Of a stretch of 64,000 nucleotides of DNA, positions 8,601 through 16,066 are shown piece after piece; the first letter of the stretch is position 1, and every line of letters starts with the position of its first letter. Origin of the DNA: an uncultured Pontibacter sp. (GTDB lineage: Bacteria > Bacteroidota > Bacteroidia > Cytophagales > Hymenobacteraceae); the NCBI RefSeq assembly GCF_947492645.1, contig NZ_CANLMZ010000001.1, positions 310,001 to 374,000 of the forward strand, written 5' to 3'. Made by a program: the position numbers and the translations under genes. The notes beneath the pieces were generated by a model that worked only from the letters and a program-made list of their open reading frames with translations, ran no database searches and was not told the DNA's origin.

Positions 8601-8702
8601 GAGGGTTTGTTTAATTTTATCTTTGAAAAGAACCGGCACAAGCGCGGCAAAGGCAAGCAAAACTGCCAGGAAAATAAAGAAACCAATAACTACTTTTTTC
8701 AT
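5697..8702 (-). CDS. Large AsmA-family envelope protein
   Basis: An approximately 1001-residue protein with one N-terminal membrane anchor (MKKVVIGFFIFLAVLLAFAAL) and a long periplasmic part, then a charged coiled-coil tail rich in Arg, Lys, Glu and Gln from about residue 925. The family (AsmA, TamB, YhdP relatives) forms long beta-groove proteins that bridge or serve the outer membrane and are implicated in lipid transport. Here the repeating VxxLxxxFPxEGM motifs (for example KVFPIEGMTLRG and KIFPQEGMTVAG) show internal duplication. An upstream in-frame start at 8732 would add MYQKLSPPPY; I prefer the ATG at 8702 because the signal-anchor then begins directly. Ends at a strong terminator; probably monocistronic. 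Confidence 0.88.
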   Translation of the reverse strand: MKKVVIGFFIFLAVLLAFAALVPVLFKDKIKQTLDKEIAKNINATVIYETDDVSLSLFRDFPNLSLGVDNLAIVGKDSFQTDTLAQIPSFRMGLNLASVISGDELKVNSVTLDEPVIRLIVLKSGKANWDIFLSDTTAATEADTAASDFSMAIKGWEINNGTLFYDDLSIPFGAALYGVNHAGSGDFEKDVFDMDSKTTADRFTMTYDGANYIENAKLNADVTMAMDLNKYLYTFKENNIRINEFPFKFDGTILMPEEAIDFDLTFSATETDFRNVLSIVPGMYSEQFNDIKTEGKLSFDGFFKGRMIDTLMPGYGVNLQVIDGMFKYPDLPEAARNVNADMSVVSTDGTPQNTNIDIRKFHMDLGKNPVDARVTVKGLEVMQIDGNVKANVDLAEMTKVFPIEGMTLRGLLKVDADAKGTYSEKSMPVVNADLNMTNGYIKSKDFPAPIQNLSMVTNIRNTTGNTDDTRVNVQRFSMTLDGEPLEGNMLIQGIDKPAFDGRIKGILDLAKLTKIFPQEGMTVAGRITADVAAKGKLSDIEAEKYNNVIANGTMAISNLSFVSTDLPQGIKISRANATFNNERVNLQNMAGQLGKSDFQANGTVSNYIGYALADNQSLRGNFNISSNTFDVNEWMVDEAGAPAEETAEGVVEVPANLDMALNIDAKQVLYSNMKLSNVNGQVQVKDKVAKLNKVTFNTLGGTFAVGGSYNTQDLQKPLFDMKLDIQNLGFKEAFNTFNTIQAIAPIAKLLEGKFNTSFAFAGELGQDMTPIFKTLDGNGIINVIKAAVRDVPIVDKISSLTNFEELKSFVVENKKIDAQIIDGSLVIRPFDMKVGNVDMTVGGSNNVNGEIDYITALNVPAGKVGRELNTRLASLLGNNAVATSERVTLNLSIGGTLSNPKVALAGGSVKEQAKDLVKSAVQSKVDDAKLQLEQRKQQLQDSVQNELTRRRIEAEQKAREELEKKRKEAEQNIKKQATNKIGDLLRSKTQPKNDTTKSGNK

Positions 8703-8736
8703 ATAGGGTGGTGGTGATAATTTCTGATACAAAAGC

Positions 8737-8769
8737 TAATTAAAGCTAAACTATGTAATTAAAGCTAAA
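8737..8769. repeat. Two direct copies of a 14-bp word upstream of the AsmA-like gene
   Basis: TAATTAAAGCTAAA occurs at 8737-8750 and again at 8756-8769, 19 bases apart start to start (close to two helical turns). It lies 35-67 bases before the AsmA-like start and about 72 before porP, so it could be a tandem operator for either divergent gene. The function is inference. Confidence 0.5.
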
Positions 8770-8840
8770 ACCGTGCTAAATATTGCCCGCTTAATTTATT
8801 ATAAGTACATAAACTATAAAAAACCGGCTTAACAAGAAGT

Positions 8841-9854
8841 ATGATTATAAAAAAGGTATGCTACTGCGTTATACTTTGCCTTTGCTGCCTCACAGCATTG
8901 GCACAGGAAACTCATTTTACGCAGCAGTATGCCAATAAGCTGTACTTAAACCCTGCGTTTGCCGGTTTAAACCACAGCTGGAGCGCCACGCTGACGCACC
9001 GTAACCAATGGCCTGCTTTAAACGGATCTTTTGTAACTAACCAGTTTGCTGCCGATTACAGGCTCGAAAATTCAAAAAGTGCAATAAATCTGGTAGTGCA
9101 CCAGGACCGTGCCGGTGTAGGAGGATTACAAAAACTACAGGCCACAGCAGGTTACGCTTATCATACGGCTTTAACGGACAAATGGGCTATGTCTGTAGGG
9201 TTGCAGGCAAGCGTGGCATCCCTTAGCATCAACTACGATAACTTGGTTTTTGGGGACCAACTATCTGATAACGGGCAAATTGCATTAACATCGGCAGAGG
9301 CCGCCAGGTTTGAGCCAAGGAGCTATGCTAGCTTTGCAGTCGGGGGTTTGTTTTACGCTGATCAGTTTTGGCTGGGCTTAAAAGTTGCTAATCTAAACCG
9401 ACCAGCATATGGCTTTGAGGAAAAGACCAGGTTACCTTTAGACTTTCTTGTAAATGCCGGGTATAAATTTTACGCCAGATCTTACGAAGAACGCGGCCAA
9501 CTTTTTGAGTTAAGCTTTACGCCATCAGCCACTTACATACAACAAAACAATTTTAGAAGGGTAGATTTAGGATTGCATACTATATACACGCCGCTTACGT
9601 TAGGTATAATATATAAAGGTATTCCGGTAGTAACTGGAACTAACCAGGACCAAGCCTTGTCCGTAATAGCAGGACTGCAATTAGAAGGCTTTAAAGTTGG
9701 CTTTAGCCACGATATTGGCCTTAGCGGTTTAAGCAAACAAGTAGGGGGTGCAAATGAGATTACCCTTGCTTTTGAACACCTGGAAATTAATAATTTGTTT
9801 GGAAGCCGCCGGGGCCGCAAAATTAACAGAAGCATCCCTTGTCCGGCATTCTAA
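8841..9854 (+). CDS. PorP/SprF-family type IX secretion membrane protein
   Basis: A 337-residue protein with a signal peptide ending LTALAQ (about residue 22), followed by the PorP/SprF hallmark ETHFTQQYANKLYLNPAFAGLNHSW, which is strongly conserved at the N-terminus of the family. The rest is a predicted outer-membrane beta-barrel (alternating strands such as ATAGYAYH, YASFAVGGLFYADQFWLGLKV, SVIAGLQLEGFKVGFSHDIGL). PorP/SprF proteins work with the type IX secretion system that exports proteins with C-terminal sorting domains and, in gliding species, the SprB-type adhesins. The next gene, 63 bases downstream, is a GldJ-like lipoprotein, supporting a secretion/gliding role. Confidence 0.9.
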   Translation: MIIKKVCYCVILCLCCLTALAQETHFTQQYANKLYLNPAFAGLNHSWSATLTHRNQWPALNGSFVTNQFAADYRLENSKSAINLVVHQDRAGVGGLQKLQATAGYAYHTALTDKWAMSVGLQASVASLSINYDNLVFGDQLSDNGQIALTSAEAARFEPRSYASFAVGGLFYADQFWLGLKVANLNRPAYGFEEKTRLPLDFLVNAGYKFYARSYEERGQLFELSFTPSATYIQQNNFRRVDLGLHTIYTPLTLGIIYKGIPVVTGTNQDQALSVIAGLQLEGFKVGFSHDIGLSGLSKQVGGANEITLAFEHLEINNLFGSRRGRKINRSIPCPAF

Positions 9855-9917
9855 TTTTAATTATAATTGCACTTTAATTTACGTTAAAAGAACCTTATCT
9901 TAATTGGGTACTATTTT

Positions 9918-11150
9918 ATGAAGTTTGCAAAGTATCTATCTGCTGTAGTATTTGGAGGATTACTCCTGACAGCTTGCTCTAAAGGGGGACAGCCAACCAG
10001 CAGAAACCCTGGTGACTACAGTACCGCTACCGGTATTGAATACGGCGAGGAAGAAGAGTCTTTCCAGGTAAACGATTATGCTGATATTGAAGGCGGTCCT
10101 GGACTTATTTTTATTGAAGGTGGCCGTACTACACTAGGTTCTATGGAAGAAGATGTGGCTATGACGCGCGACAACATTGAGCGTACAGTTACAGTTGCTT
10201 CTTTCTTTATGGATGAAACTGAAGTGGCCAACATTCACTGGCTAGAGTACCTGCACTACTTAAAGCAAGACTCTTTACCAGAAGTATACACAGCTGCTTT
10301 ACCGGATACAACAGTTTGGTCTCGCCAACTGTCTTTCAACGACCCTTATGTAACGTATTACCTGCGTTACCCTGGTTTCCGTTTCTTCCCGGTAGTAGGT
10401 GTTAGCTGGTTACAGGCTAATGATTACGCTATCTGGCGTACAGCTAAGGTTAACGAAAACCTTGCGAAAGAAGCAGAAGGTGGCGGCGGCCGCAGAGGCC
10501 TGTTTGGCCGTAGAGGTGGCGGAGAAGAGTCTGTAGAAGGCAGCAAGCCGTCTATCGAGTCTGGATATGTGTTGCCTAACTACCGCCTACCAACAGAAGC
10601 TGAGTGGGAATATGCTGCACAAGCTATGATCGGTACACAATATTCTGAAGACGAAAACCAGAACAACCGCAGACTTTATCCTTGGGATGGCCACCAGGTA
10701 CGTAACCCGTACGGTCGCGAAATGGGTAAGTTCCTGGCTAACTTTAAGCGTGGCCGTGGTGACTATGCCGGTATTGCCGGTGCTTTGAACGATGGCGCCA
10801 TGATCACAGACTATATTTACAGCTACCCTCCAAACGACTTTGGTTTATACAACATGGCTGGCAACGTAAACGAGTGGGTGCAGGATACATACCGTCCGCT
10901 TTCATTTGAGGATGTTGAAGACTTAAACCCATTCCGTCGTGATGGTTACCTTGACGAGCAGGAGAACTACGATTCAAGCGAAGGCTTCCACTCTCTTGTA
11001 ACTGACGAGGTGAAAGTTTATAAAGGCGGATCATGGAAAGATGTGGCTTACTGGTTATCTCCAGGTACACGCCGCTTCATGACACAGGATTCATCAACTG
11101 CAACAATCGGTTTCCGTTGCGCAATGATAAACGCTGGATCAAACAGATAA
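9918..11150 (+). CDS. gldJ: GldJ-like gliding/T9SS lipoprotein with formylglycine-generating-enzyme (SUMF1) fold
   Basis: A 410-residue lipoprotein (lipobox LLLTAC, cysteine near 20). After TGIEYGEEEESF it carries GPGLIFIEGGRTTLGSMEEDV and ASFFMDETEVAN, the start of an FGE-sulfatase (SUMF1/EgtB) fold, continuing with LPTEAEWEYAA, YNMAGNVNEWVQDTYRP and GGSWKD...ATIGFRCA. The TGxxY plus GPGLxFIEGG arrangement resembles GldJ more than its paralog GldK. GldJ is an outer-membrane lipoprotein that stabilises the GldK-GldN motor complex. A Gly/Arg-rich insert (about 184-202) is unusual. The gldK-gldN genes are not adjacent in this window. Family call is secure; gldJ against gldK is about 75% sure. 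Confidence 0.8.
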   Translation: MKFAKYLSAVVFGGLLLTACSKGGQPTSRNPGDYSTATGIEYGEEEESFQVNDYADIEGGPGLIFIEGGRTTLGSMEEDVAMTRDNIERTVTVASFFMDETEVANIHWLEYLHYLKQDSLPEVYTAALPDTTVWSRQLSFNDPYVTYYLRYPGFRFFPVVGVSWLQANDYAIWRTAKVNENLAKEAEGGGGRRGLFGRRGGGEESVEGSKPSIESGYVLPNYRLPTEAEWEYAAQAMIGTQYSEDENQNNRRLYPWDGHQVRNPYGREMGKFLANFKRGRGDYAGIAGALNDGAMITDYIYSYPPNDFGLYNMAGNVNEWVQDTYRPLSFEDVEDLNPFRRDGYLDEQENYDSSEGFHSLVTDEVKVYKGGSWKDVAYWLSPGTRRFMTQDSSTATIGFRCAMINAGSNR

Positions 11151-11170
11151 ACAACAATATCGAAATAGAG

Positions 11171-11203
11171 AAAAGCCTGGGGATAAAACCTCAGGCTTTT
11201 TTT
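11171..11203 (+). terminator. Intrinsic terminator after the GldJ-like gene
   Basis: Stem AAAAGCCTGGGG (11171-11182) pairs with CCTCAGGCTTTT (11189-11200) with one G-T wobble and loop ATAAAA, followed by a T run to 11203. Confidence 0.85.
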
Positions 11204-11246
11204 ATGCGCATACTATAATTTGTAGCACAACAAGAAACTTACTACT

Positions 11247-12008
11247 ATGAGACCATACATACTTGCAGAGTCAAACTGGAAAGCCCTCAAAGAGCAAAAA
11301 GTAGATTTGGCTATACTTCCATGGGGAGCAACAGAAGCCCACAATTACCATTTGCCTTACGGCACAGATATTTTTGAAGCAGAAAGTATAGCCGCTGAAG
11401 CAGGAAGGATTGCCTGGGAGCAGGGAGCCAGCATAACAGTACTGCCCGCCATACCTTTTGGGGTAAACACAGGCCAGGCTGATATTAAGCTGGATATTAA
11501 CTTAAACCCAAGTACGCAGCTGGCCATTGTTAGAGATATTGTAGAAGTATTAAATCGCCAGGGTATACACAAGCTACTTATCGTAAACAGCCATGGCGGC
11601 AACGATTTTAAGCCTATACTTCGTGAACTGGGCTTACGCTTTCCGGAGATGCTACTTGTTAGTAGCAATTGGTTTCAGTTGCCCGATAAGCACCAATACT
11701 TTGATAAAAAGGGAGACCATGCAGATGAGATGGAAACAAGCCTTATACTTTATCTAAAGCCTGAACTGGTTTTGCCTTTAGACGAAGCAGGAGAGGGCAA
11801 AGAGCGAAAGTCGAAGATACAGGGAATTCGGGAAGGTTGGGCTTGGTCGGAGCGCCAATGGTCTATGGTATCGGAGGACACGGGCATCGGAAACCCTAAA
11901 GCCGCTACAAAAGAAAAAGGAGAACGCTTCTTTAAAGTAGTGACCGAGAAGATGGCCGAACTATACCTGCAATTGGCCTACGTGGATATAAAGAACAGGT
12001 ATGAATAG
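11247..12008 (+). CDS. Creatininase-family amidohydrolase
   Basis: A 253-residue cytoplasmic protein of the creatininase/mycofactocin-MftE superfamily. It contains the metal-binding GATEAHNYHLPYGTDIF (about residues 27-43; Glu, His and Asp ligands), the loop PFGVNTGQ, NSHGGND (about 114-120) and DHADEMETS (about 158-166). Members hydrolyse cyclic amides or related C-N bonds with two divalent metals (creatinine, formamidopyrimidine intermediates and others). No signal peptide. The neighbours give no hint of the substrate, so I name only the family. It sits between two terminators and is probably a single-gene unit. Confidence 0.9.
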   Translation: MRPYILAESNWKALKEQKVDLAILPWGATEAHNYHLPYGTDIFEAESIAAEAGRIAWEQGASITVLPAIPFGVNTGQADIKLDINLNPSTQLAIVRDIVEVLNRQGIHKLLIVNSHGGNDFKPILRELGLRFPEMLLVSSNWFQLPDKHQYFDKKGDHADEMETSLILYLKPELVLPLDEAGEGKERKSKIQGIREGWAWSERQWSMVSEDTGIGNPKAATKEKGERFFKVVTEKMAELYLQLAYVDIKNRYE

Positions 12009-12033
12009 TGATCTATACTATAAGGTATTTAAA

Positions 12034-12071
12034 CAAGGCTGCCCCTCCGTATTAAAGAAAGGGCAGCCTTG
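12034..12071 (+). terminator. Terminator-like hairpin after the creatininase-family gene
   Basis: An 11-bp perfect stem CAAGGCTGCCC (12034-12044) / GGGCAGCCTTG (12061-12071), 16-base loop, followed by TGATTTTTA. Confidence 0.75.
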
Positions 12072-12206
12072 TGATTTTTATCAGCAGTAGTATAAATTGA
12101 TGGCTAACAACTTCTTGTACCTGCTTGAGAGAATAACCTTAAAGAAGTAAAGAAAGAAGCCAGGACAAAGGCAATTAGATGTATCAAGGCAGTTTGCCAG
12201 CAGTTG

Positions 12207-13370
12207 CTACCTCTTCACCTTAAGCGCGCGTAGCTCCTCATCAATTTTCTGATTCCAGCGTTGCTGTGCAGCGGTGTCAATGCCGTGGCCGGTTTCGTTG
12301 TCATACTGTTCCTGCAGGCGGTTCATTTCTCTGTAAGCCTCAATGTACTTATACTGCATGATGCTGTTATAATCTGCTACTGTTAAGCTATCGGGATGTA
12401 TGGTTTGCTTAAAACGCTCTGCCACCAGCTTTACAATGTCAAAGTGCCGCTGCTCATGGTTTAAAGTATAAGTATCGCGTGCTTCGGCTCTTGCCCAGGA
12501 GGCACTCTTCACTACAAATACTTTCATGGTCAGGTTTAAGTGTATTATGCCATTCTTTATTTCATTCTTACCTTCGTAGGCAAACCCCGGAAAAACGGCT
12601 GCGGCATAACGGCTCTGGCTCACCTTTGTGGGGCTTCCCAAGAAATCGCCCCAATTAAGTGGACGGCTTAGTGCATAGTATACAGTATCATCTTTGGCAT
12701 CAAAAGTATGATCATCAAAATTAACTTTGATCGCTTTTGCCAGCAGCTCGTTCTTGTCAGCCTCCAGGTTTATCCATGAGTCAAAGTAGCGCAACGATTC
12801 GGTTAGCACCTGCCGCAAGGATGGCTCCACCACATCGTGCTGGCCGGCAGGCCTGTTATACCTTATGCCCCCTTTTTGCTCTATCAAAGGAACAGTTTCG
12901 CCGTCGCGCTGCAAACTGAATTGAACGTGTGTTACAACCCGCCCCTCTACACGGCCTTTGGCAGGCGCGCTTTCTGTTACGCTGAGTTCTTTTATGCGCA
13001 TTACTACAGGGCGCAGCTTCGTATTCTGTGATAGGCTTTTGTGCAGGTATTGTTCAACAGCTGCCTGTGCTCCACCTTTTAAATCAACGGGTACGGCTTT
13101 GGTAGCTTGCGCTGCTCCAACAGGAGCCGGCATAAGATAAGCTACTGCTTTTTTGTTTTTGCGTTCGTCTATAACCTTAGCTATATAAAACTCTTTAGGC
13201 TTAAAGGGCAACGCTTCTGTTTTTAGAACAATAGGTTGGGTGCCAGATATAACCGGCGGCCCGGCGGCCCACACACTTATAACGACCAGCAGTAAAAGCG
13301 ACCAAAGAGCGGCTCTGCGAAAGGCTTTGCCTCTCATGCTATTGCTCTTAAGCTTATTTATAAATTTCAT
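12207..13370 (-). CDS. DUF922-like secreted zinc-protease family protein
   Basis: A 387-residue protein with an N-terminal signal or anchor (basic stretch, then ALWSLLLLVVISVWA at about 21-35). In the C-terminal third it has LNHEQRHFDI (HExxH at 305-309), followed by YDNETGHGIDTAAQQRWNQKI, the pattern of DUF922, a family annotated as predicted secreted Zn-dependent proteases. The third ligand may be the His of TGHG. The first two thirds have no domain I recognise. Activity is inferred from the HExxH motif only. The stop lies about 135 bases past the convergent creatininase terminator. Possible alternative start at Met12 (MRGKAFRRA). Confidence 0.78.
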   Translation of the reverse strand: MKFINKLKSNSMRGKAFRRAALWSLLLLVVISVWAAGPPVISGTQPIVLKTEALPFKPKEFYIAKVIDERKNKKAVAYLMPAPVGAAQATKAVPVDLKGGAQAAVEQYLHKSLSQNTKLRPVVMRIKELSVTESAPAKGRVEGRVVTHVQFSLQRDGETVPLIEQKGGIRYNRPAGQHDVVEPSLRQVLTESLRYFDSWINLEADKNELLAKAIKVNFDDHTFDAKDDTVYYALSRPLNWGDFLGSPTKVSQSRYAAAVFPGFAYEGKNEIKNGIIHLNLTMKVFVVKSASWARAEARDTYTLNHEQRHFDIVKLVAERFKQTIHPDSLTVADYNSIMQYKYIEAYREMNRLQEQYDNETGHGIDTAAQQRWNQKIDEELRALKVKR

Positions 13371-13457
13371 ATTGGATTATACTTGAGATACTGCCTTTTA
13401 AGCAGCTACTACTAAACAAAAACGCTTTGTATTTCAGTTCTATTGCAGGCCTAAAAC

Positions 13458-14144
13458 TTAAGCTGCTGCTATAGCTACTACACTTACCTCCTGGGCCCCT
13501 GCAGCCAGTAAAGAAGCGGCGCAAGCCTCCAACGTTGCGCCGGTCGTTAAAACATCATCAACAAGCAGTATGCGTTTGCCTTTTATACTTTCAGAGGCTT
13601 TCACCTGAAACACCTGCTCCACGTTATGCCATCGGTCCAGCCTGTTCTTGCGGGTTTGGGTGCTCGTGTCAATAGTGCGAAGTAGCGCATCAGGCTTGTA
13701 AGGGAGTTTCATACTTTCAGATATTCCTCTGCTAAAGCAATCTGACTGGTTATAGCCCCGGCGGCGCATTTTATACTTGTGCAGCGGCACAGACACTATC
13801 AAATCAAACTGTTCTGCATACTGATGTTCCGCTAAAATCGCTCCATACCGGTGCCCCAAGTGCTCTCCCAATTCTTTGGCTCCTTTATACTTTAATTTAT
13901 GAAGTATGCGCTGCACCCGGCCTTTAGGCATAAACAGCAAGTATGCAAAAGCGTATCGCACCTGCACTTTGCCCCAAAAGCGGCGCTGCAAAGGGTTAAG
14001 CTCTGTGGCCCCGTGCAGGTGGTAATCAGTATAAGGAAGCTTGATATTGCAGTTTGTACAAATATACTTCTCACCACGCGCCATGGCACCGTCGCAGGCA
14101 TAGCAACTCTCTGGGAATAAAAGCGAAAGCAGATCTTCGAACAT
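13458..14144 (-). CDS. comF: ComF-family amidophosphoribosyltransferase-like protein
   Basis: A 228-residue protein with an N-terminal zinc-finger (CYAC at about 14-17 and CTNC at about 29-32) and a type I phosphoribosyltransferase fold ending in ILLVDDVLTTGATLEAC (about residues 191-207), the PRPP-binding loop. VPLHKYKMRRRGYNQS is the other family hallmark. ComF proteins are needed for DNA transformation in some bacteria and are widely conserved outside competence operons. The helper role in single-strand DNA import is established for a few species only. In this genome it matters because of the repeated AAGTATA word (see findings), but no competence pilus gene is visible here. Confidence 0.92.
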   Translation of the reverse strand: MFEDLLSLLFPESCYACDGAMARGEKYICTNCNIKLPYTDYHLHGATELNPLQRRFWGKVQVRYAFAYLLFMPKGRVQRILHKLKYKGAKELGEHLGHRYGAILAEHQYAEQFDLIVSVPLHKYKMRRRGYNQSDCFSRGISESMKLPYKPDALLRTIDTSTQTRKNRLDRWHNVEQVFQVKASESIKGKRILLVDDVLTTGATLEACAASLLAAGAQEVSVVAIAAA

Positions 14145-14239
14145 TGTGTAAGAGCGTTGGTTTAAGGTATTATGCGTAATTTCGTGTAACTTTATATTTA
14201 TACTTTTTATTAGCTTTTATAGCAACAGAACACACAACA

Positions 14240-14593
14240 ATGAGCTTAGTAGAAGAATTCAATGACTACCGCACGCGCATGAACGAGCGCATCATGTCTT
14301 ATGACAATAAAGTAATTAAACGCTTTTTTAACCTGGACACCAACACTTACATGGAGGGTGCCCTGGATGTAAAAACAAAGGAGATGCTAGGCCTTGTAGC
14401 CTCTATGGTATTGCGCTGCGACGATTGTATTAAGTACCACGTGGGCAAGTGCTACGAAGAAGGCGTTACCGATGAGCAGATAATGGAGGTTTTCTCTATA
14501 GCTAACTTAGTTGGTGGCTCTATCGTGATACCTCACTTCCGCCGTGCCGTTGAGTACTGGGAAGAGTTAAAGGAACGTGGTTCTGCTAATTAA
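14240..14593 (+). CDS. AhpD-like carboxymuconolactone decarboxylase family protein
   Basis: A 117-residue protein with the AhpD/CMD signature LRCDDCIKYHVGKCYEEGVTDEQI (about 60-84): the CxxC pair followed by a histidine three residues later forms the peroxidatic or disulphide-reducing site in AhpD. Family members act as alkylhydroperoxidase-type reductases or decarboxylases. The C-terminal helix (HFRRAVEYWEELK) matches the hexameric family fold. It probably has a redox role, but no partner peroxiredoxin is adjacent. ComF is divergently transcribed upstream across 95 bases. Confidence 0.88.
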   Translation: MSLVEEFNDYRTRMNERIMSYDNKVIKRFFNLDTNTYMEGALDVKTKEMLGLVASMVLRCDDCIKYHVGKCYEEGVTDEQIMEVFSIANLVGGSIVIPHFRRAVEYWEELKERGSAN

Positions 14594-14604
14594 ATTATTA
14601 CAGC

Positions 14605-14650
14605 TTGTTACTTGTTGATCGTTTATAGACCAGCGGTTGACAAGTAACAA
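14605..14650. repeat. Inverted repeat between the AhpD-like gene and the next gene
   Basis: Perfect 11-bp arms TTGTTACTTGT (14605-14615) and ACAAGTAACAA (14640-14650) around a 24-base loop, 12 bases before the ATG at 14662. There is no T run, so it may be a regulatory or mRNA-processing hairpin rather than a terminator. Confidence 0.5.
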
Positions 14651-14661
14651 CTATTTACAAC

Positions 14662-15021
14662 ATGATATACGACTCAGACAATTTAGATCATAACTGGGCC
14701 CAACTTCGCGCCGACCTCATGAAGCGCTTTGGTAAAAAGCCGGACATGAATGCCATACTTTTTCTAATCGGAATTCAGGAACTTGGTATGGGCATTCGGG
14801 AGTTTACTAAAGAGGAGAAGCAGGACCTGATGCACATTGCAACCTGCAGGGTGTTCAGCCAATCTGGTTACTACGAATTCGCAGGCCGGGACGAAGAGGG
14901 GTGGCCCCATTTCAAAGCCGTTAAAACTATTCCGTTTGCTAACCTGCGCGAGCAGGAGAATATGCTTAAGTGGCATGTAATCGAATATTTTAACAGCGCT
15001 GACGATATTCAGAAACCTTAA
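14662..15021 (+). CDS. Conserved hypothetical protein, 119 aa
   Basis: A soluble 119-residue protein with no signal peptide. Features: a basic N-terminal helix (LRADLMKRFGKKP), a hydrophobic helix (NAILFLIGIQELGMG), FTKEEKQDLMHIATCRVFSQSGYYEF and a C-terminal W-H-V-I-E-Y-F. Proteins of this pattern are common in Bacteroidota near core genes, but I know no function. The hairpin at 14605-14650 precedes it. Confidence 0.7.
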   Translation: MIYDSDNLDHNWAQLRADLMKRFGKKPDMNAILFLIGIQELGMGIREFTKEEKQDLMHIATCRVFSQSGYYEFAGRDEEGWPHFKAVKTIPFANLREQENMLKWHVIEYFNSADDIQKP

Positions 15022-15057
15022 TACAAAACAGTTTACAGGTGCGCCTTAAGTAATACT

Positions 15058-15132
15058 ATGAAGACTAAAATCCTGAAGGTTATACTTCTATCGTCGTTGC
15101 TGTTCCTAACCAAGGATACAGGCAAAAACTAA
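15058..15132 (+). CDS. 24-codon ORF resembling a stranded signal peptide
   Basis: ATG at 15058 opens a 24-residue frame: a basic start (MKTKILK), a hydrophobic core (VILLSSLLFL) and then a stop at 15130-15132. It has the shape of a signal peptide with nothing after it. It could be the remnant of a lost secreted protein, a small membrane peptide, or chance. Low confidence. Confidence 0.25.
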   Translation: MKTKILKVILLSSLLFLTKDTGKN

Positions 15133-15171
15133 AAGGCGTAATACCTGAACTGACATACGCATTATTCACCC

Positions 15172-15933
15172 ATGAAAATAATTACCTACAACGTTAACGG
15201 CATTCGTGCCGCGCTTACCAAAGGCTTTGATACCTGGCTAACGGCAGCTAACCCTGATGTGCTTTGCCTGCAGGAGATAAAAGCAGATGAATCTAAGTTT
15301 GACAAAGCTCGATTTGAAGATCTTGGTTACCATACTTACATACACCCTGCCGTAAAAAAGGGCTATAGTGGTGTGGCTATACTTTCAAAACAAAAGCCAA
15401 AGCACGTAGAAGTTGGCTGCGGCATGGAATGCTATGATGTAGAGGGCCGCGTTTTGAGAGCAGATTTCGACGATGTTTCTGTGATGAGCGTATACATGCC
15501 TTCCGGCTCAAGCGGGGAGGAGCGCCAGAACTTTAAGTTTAAATGGATGGATGACTTTTACGGTTACATCGGCGACTTAAAGTCTACAGTACCTGGCCTT
15601 ATCGTGAGCGGCGACTATAACATCTGCCATCAGGCCATTGATATTCATAACCCGAAGTCTAACGCTAAAAGCTCTGGTTTTTTGCCGGAAGAGCGTAGTT
15701 GGATGGGCAAGTTCATAGAGAGCGGCTTTATAGACTCTTTCAGGCATTTTAACGCTGAACCTCACAACTATACCTGGTGGAGTTACAGGGCAGGGGCACG
15801 CAACAAAAATCTTGGCTGGCGTATTGATTATAACATGGCTACCGAAAACATGCGTCATCGCTTAAAACGATCTGCCATACTTACCGAGGCTAAGCACTCT
15901 GACCATTGCCCGGTACTACTGGAAATTGACTAA
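15172..15933 (+). CDS. xth: Exodeoxyribonuclease III
   Basis: A 253-residue ExoIII/AP-endonuclease of the EEP superfamily. It begins MKIITYNVNGIRAA, has LCLQEIKADESKF (metal-binding Glu at about 35), YSGVAILSK, SGDYNICH (catalytic Asp/Asn, about 145-152), YTWWSYRAGARNKNLGWRIDY and ends AKHSDHCPVLLEID with the catalytic His. It removes 3' blocks and cleaves abasic sites in base-excision repair. Length is normal. Gene probably transcribed alone, with the short ORF at 15058 in front. Confidence 0.95.
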   Translation: MKIITYNVNGIRAALTKGFDTWLTAANPDVLCLQEIKADESKFDKARFEDLGYHTYIHPAVKKGYSGVAILSKQKPKHVEVGCGMECYDVEGRVLRADFDDVSVMSVYMPSGSSGEERQNFKFKWMDDFYGYIGDLKSTVPGLIVSGDYNICHQAIDIHNPKSNAKSSGFLPEERSWMGKFIESGFIDSFRHFNAEPHNYTWWSYRAGARNKNLGWRIDYNMATENMRHRLKRSAILTEAKHSDHCPVLLEID

Positions 15934-15953
15934 GCTCGTATACTAAAATTGGC

Positions 15954-15971
15954 AAGTATAAGTTTATACTT
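15954..15971. repeat. Palindrome built from two iterated heptamers
   Basis: AAGTATAAGTTTATACTT: an 8-base inverted pair with a 2-base centre made of two opposed copies of the AAGTATA word, 19 bases downstream of xth. It may serve as a weak terminator. Confidence 0.45.
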
Positions 15972-16066
15972 TATAAGCATATCAAAAGTATATTACGTAC
16001 TTATATACAGCTACTTACACAAATCATATTAATCTATTGCTATAGCAGAAATGTAAAGAGTAAAAT

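Noticed and set aside
14605..14650. The inverted repeat as a transcription terminator
   Set aside because: No T run follows on either strand; described as a regulatory hairpin.
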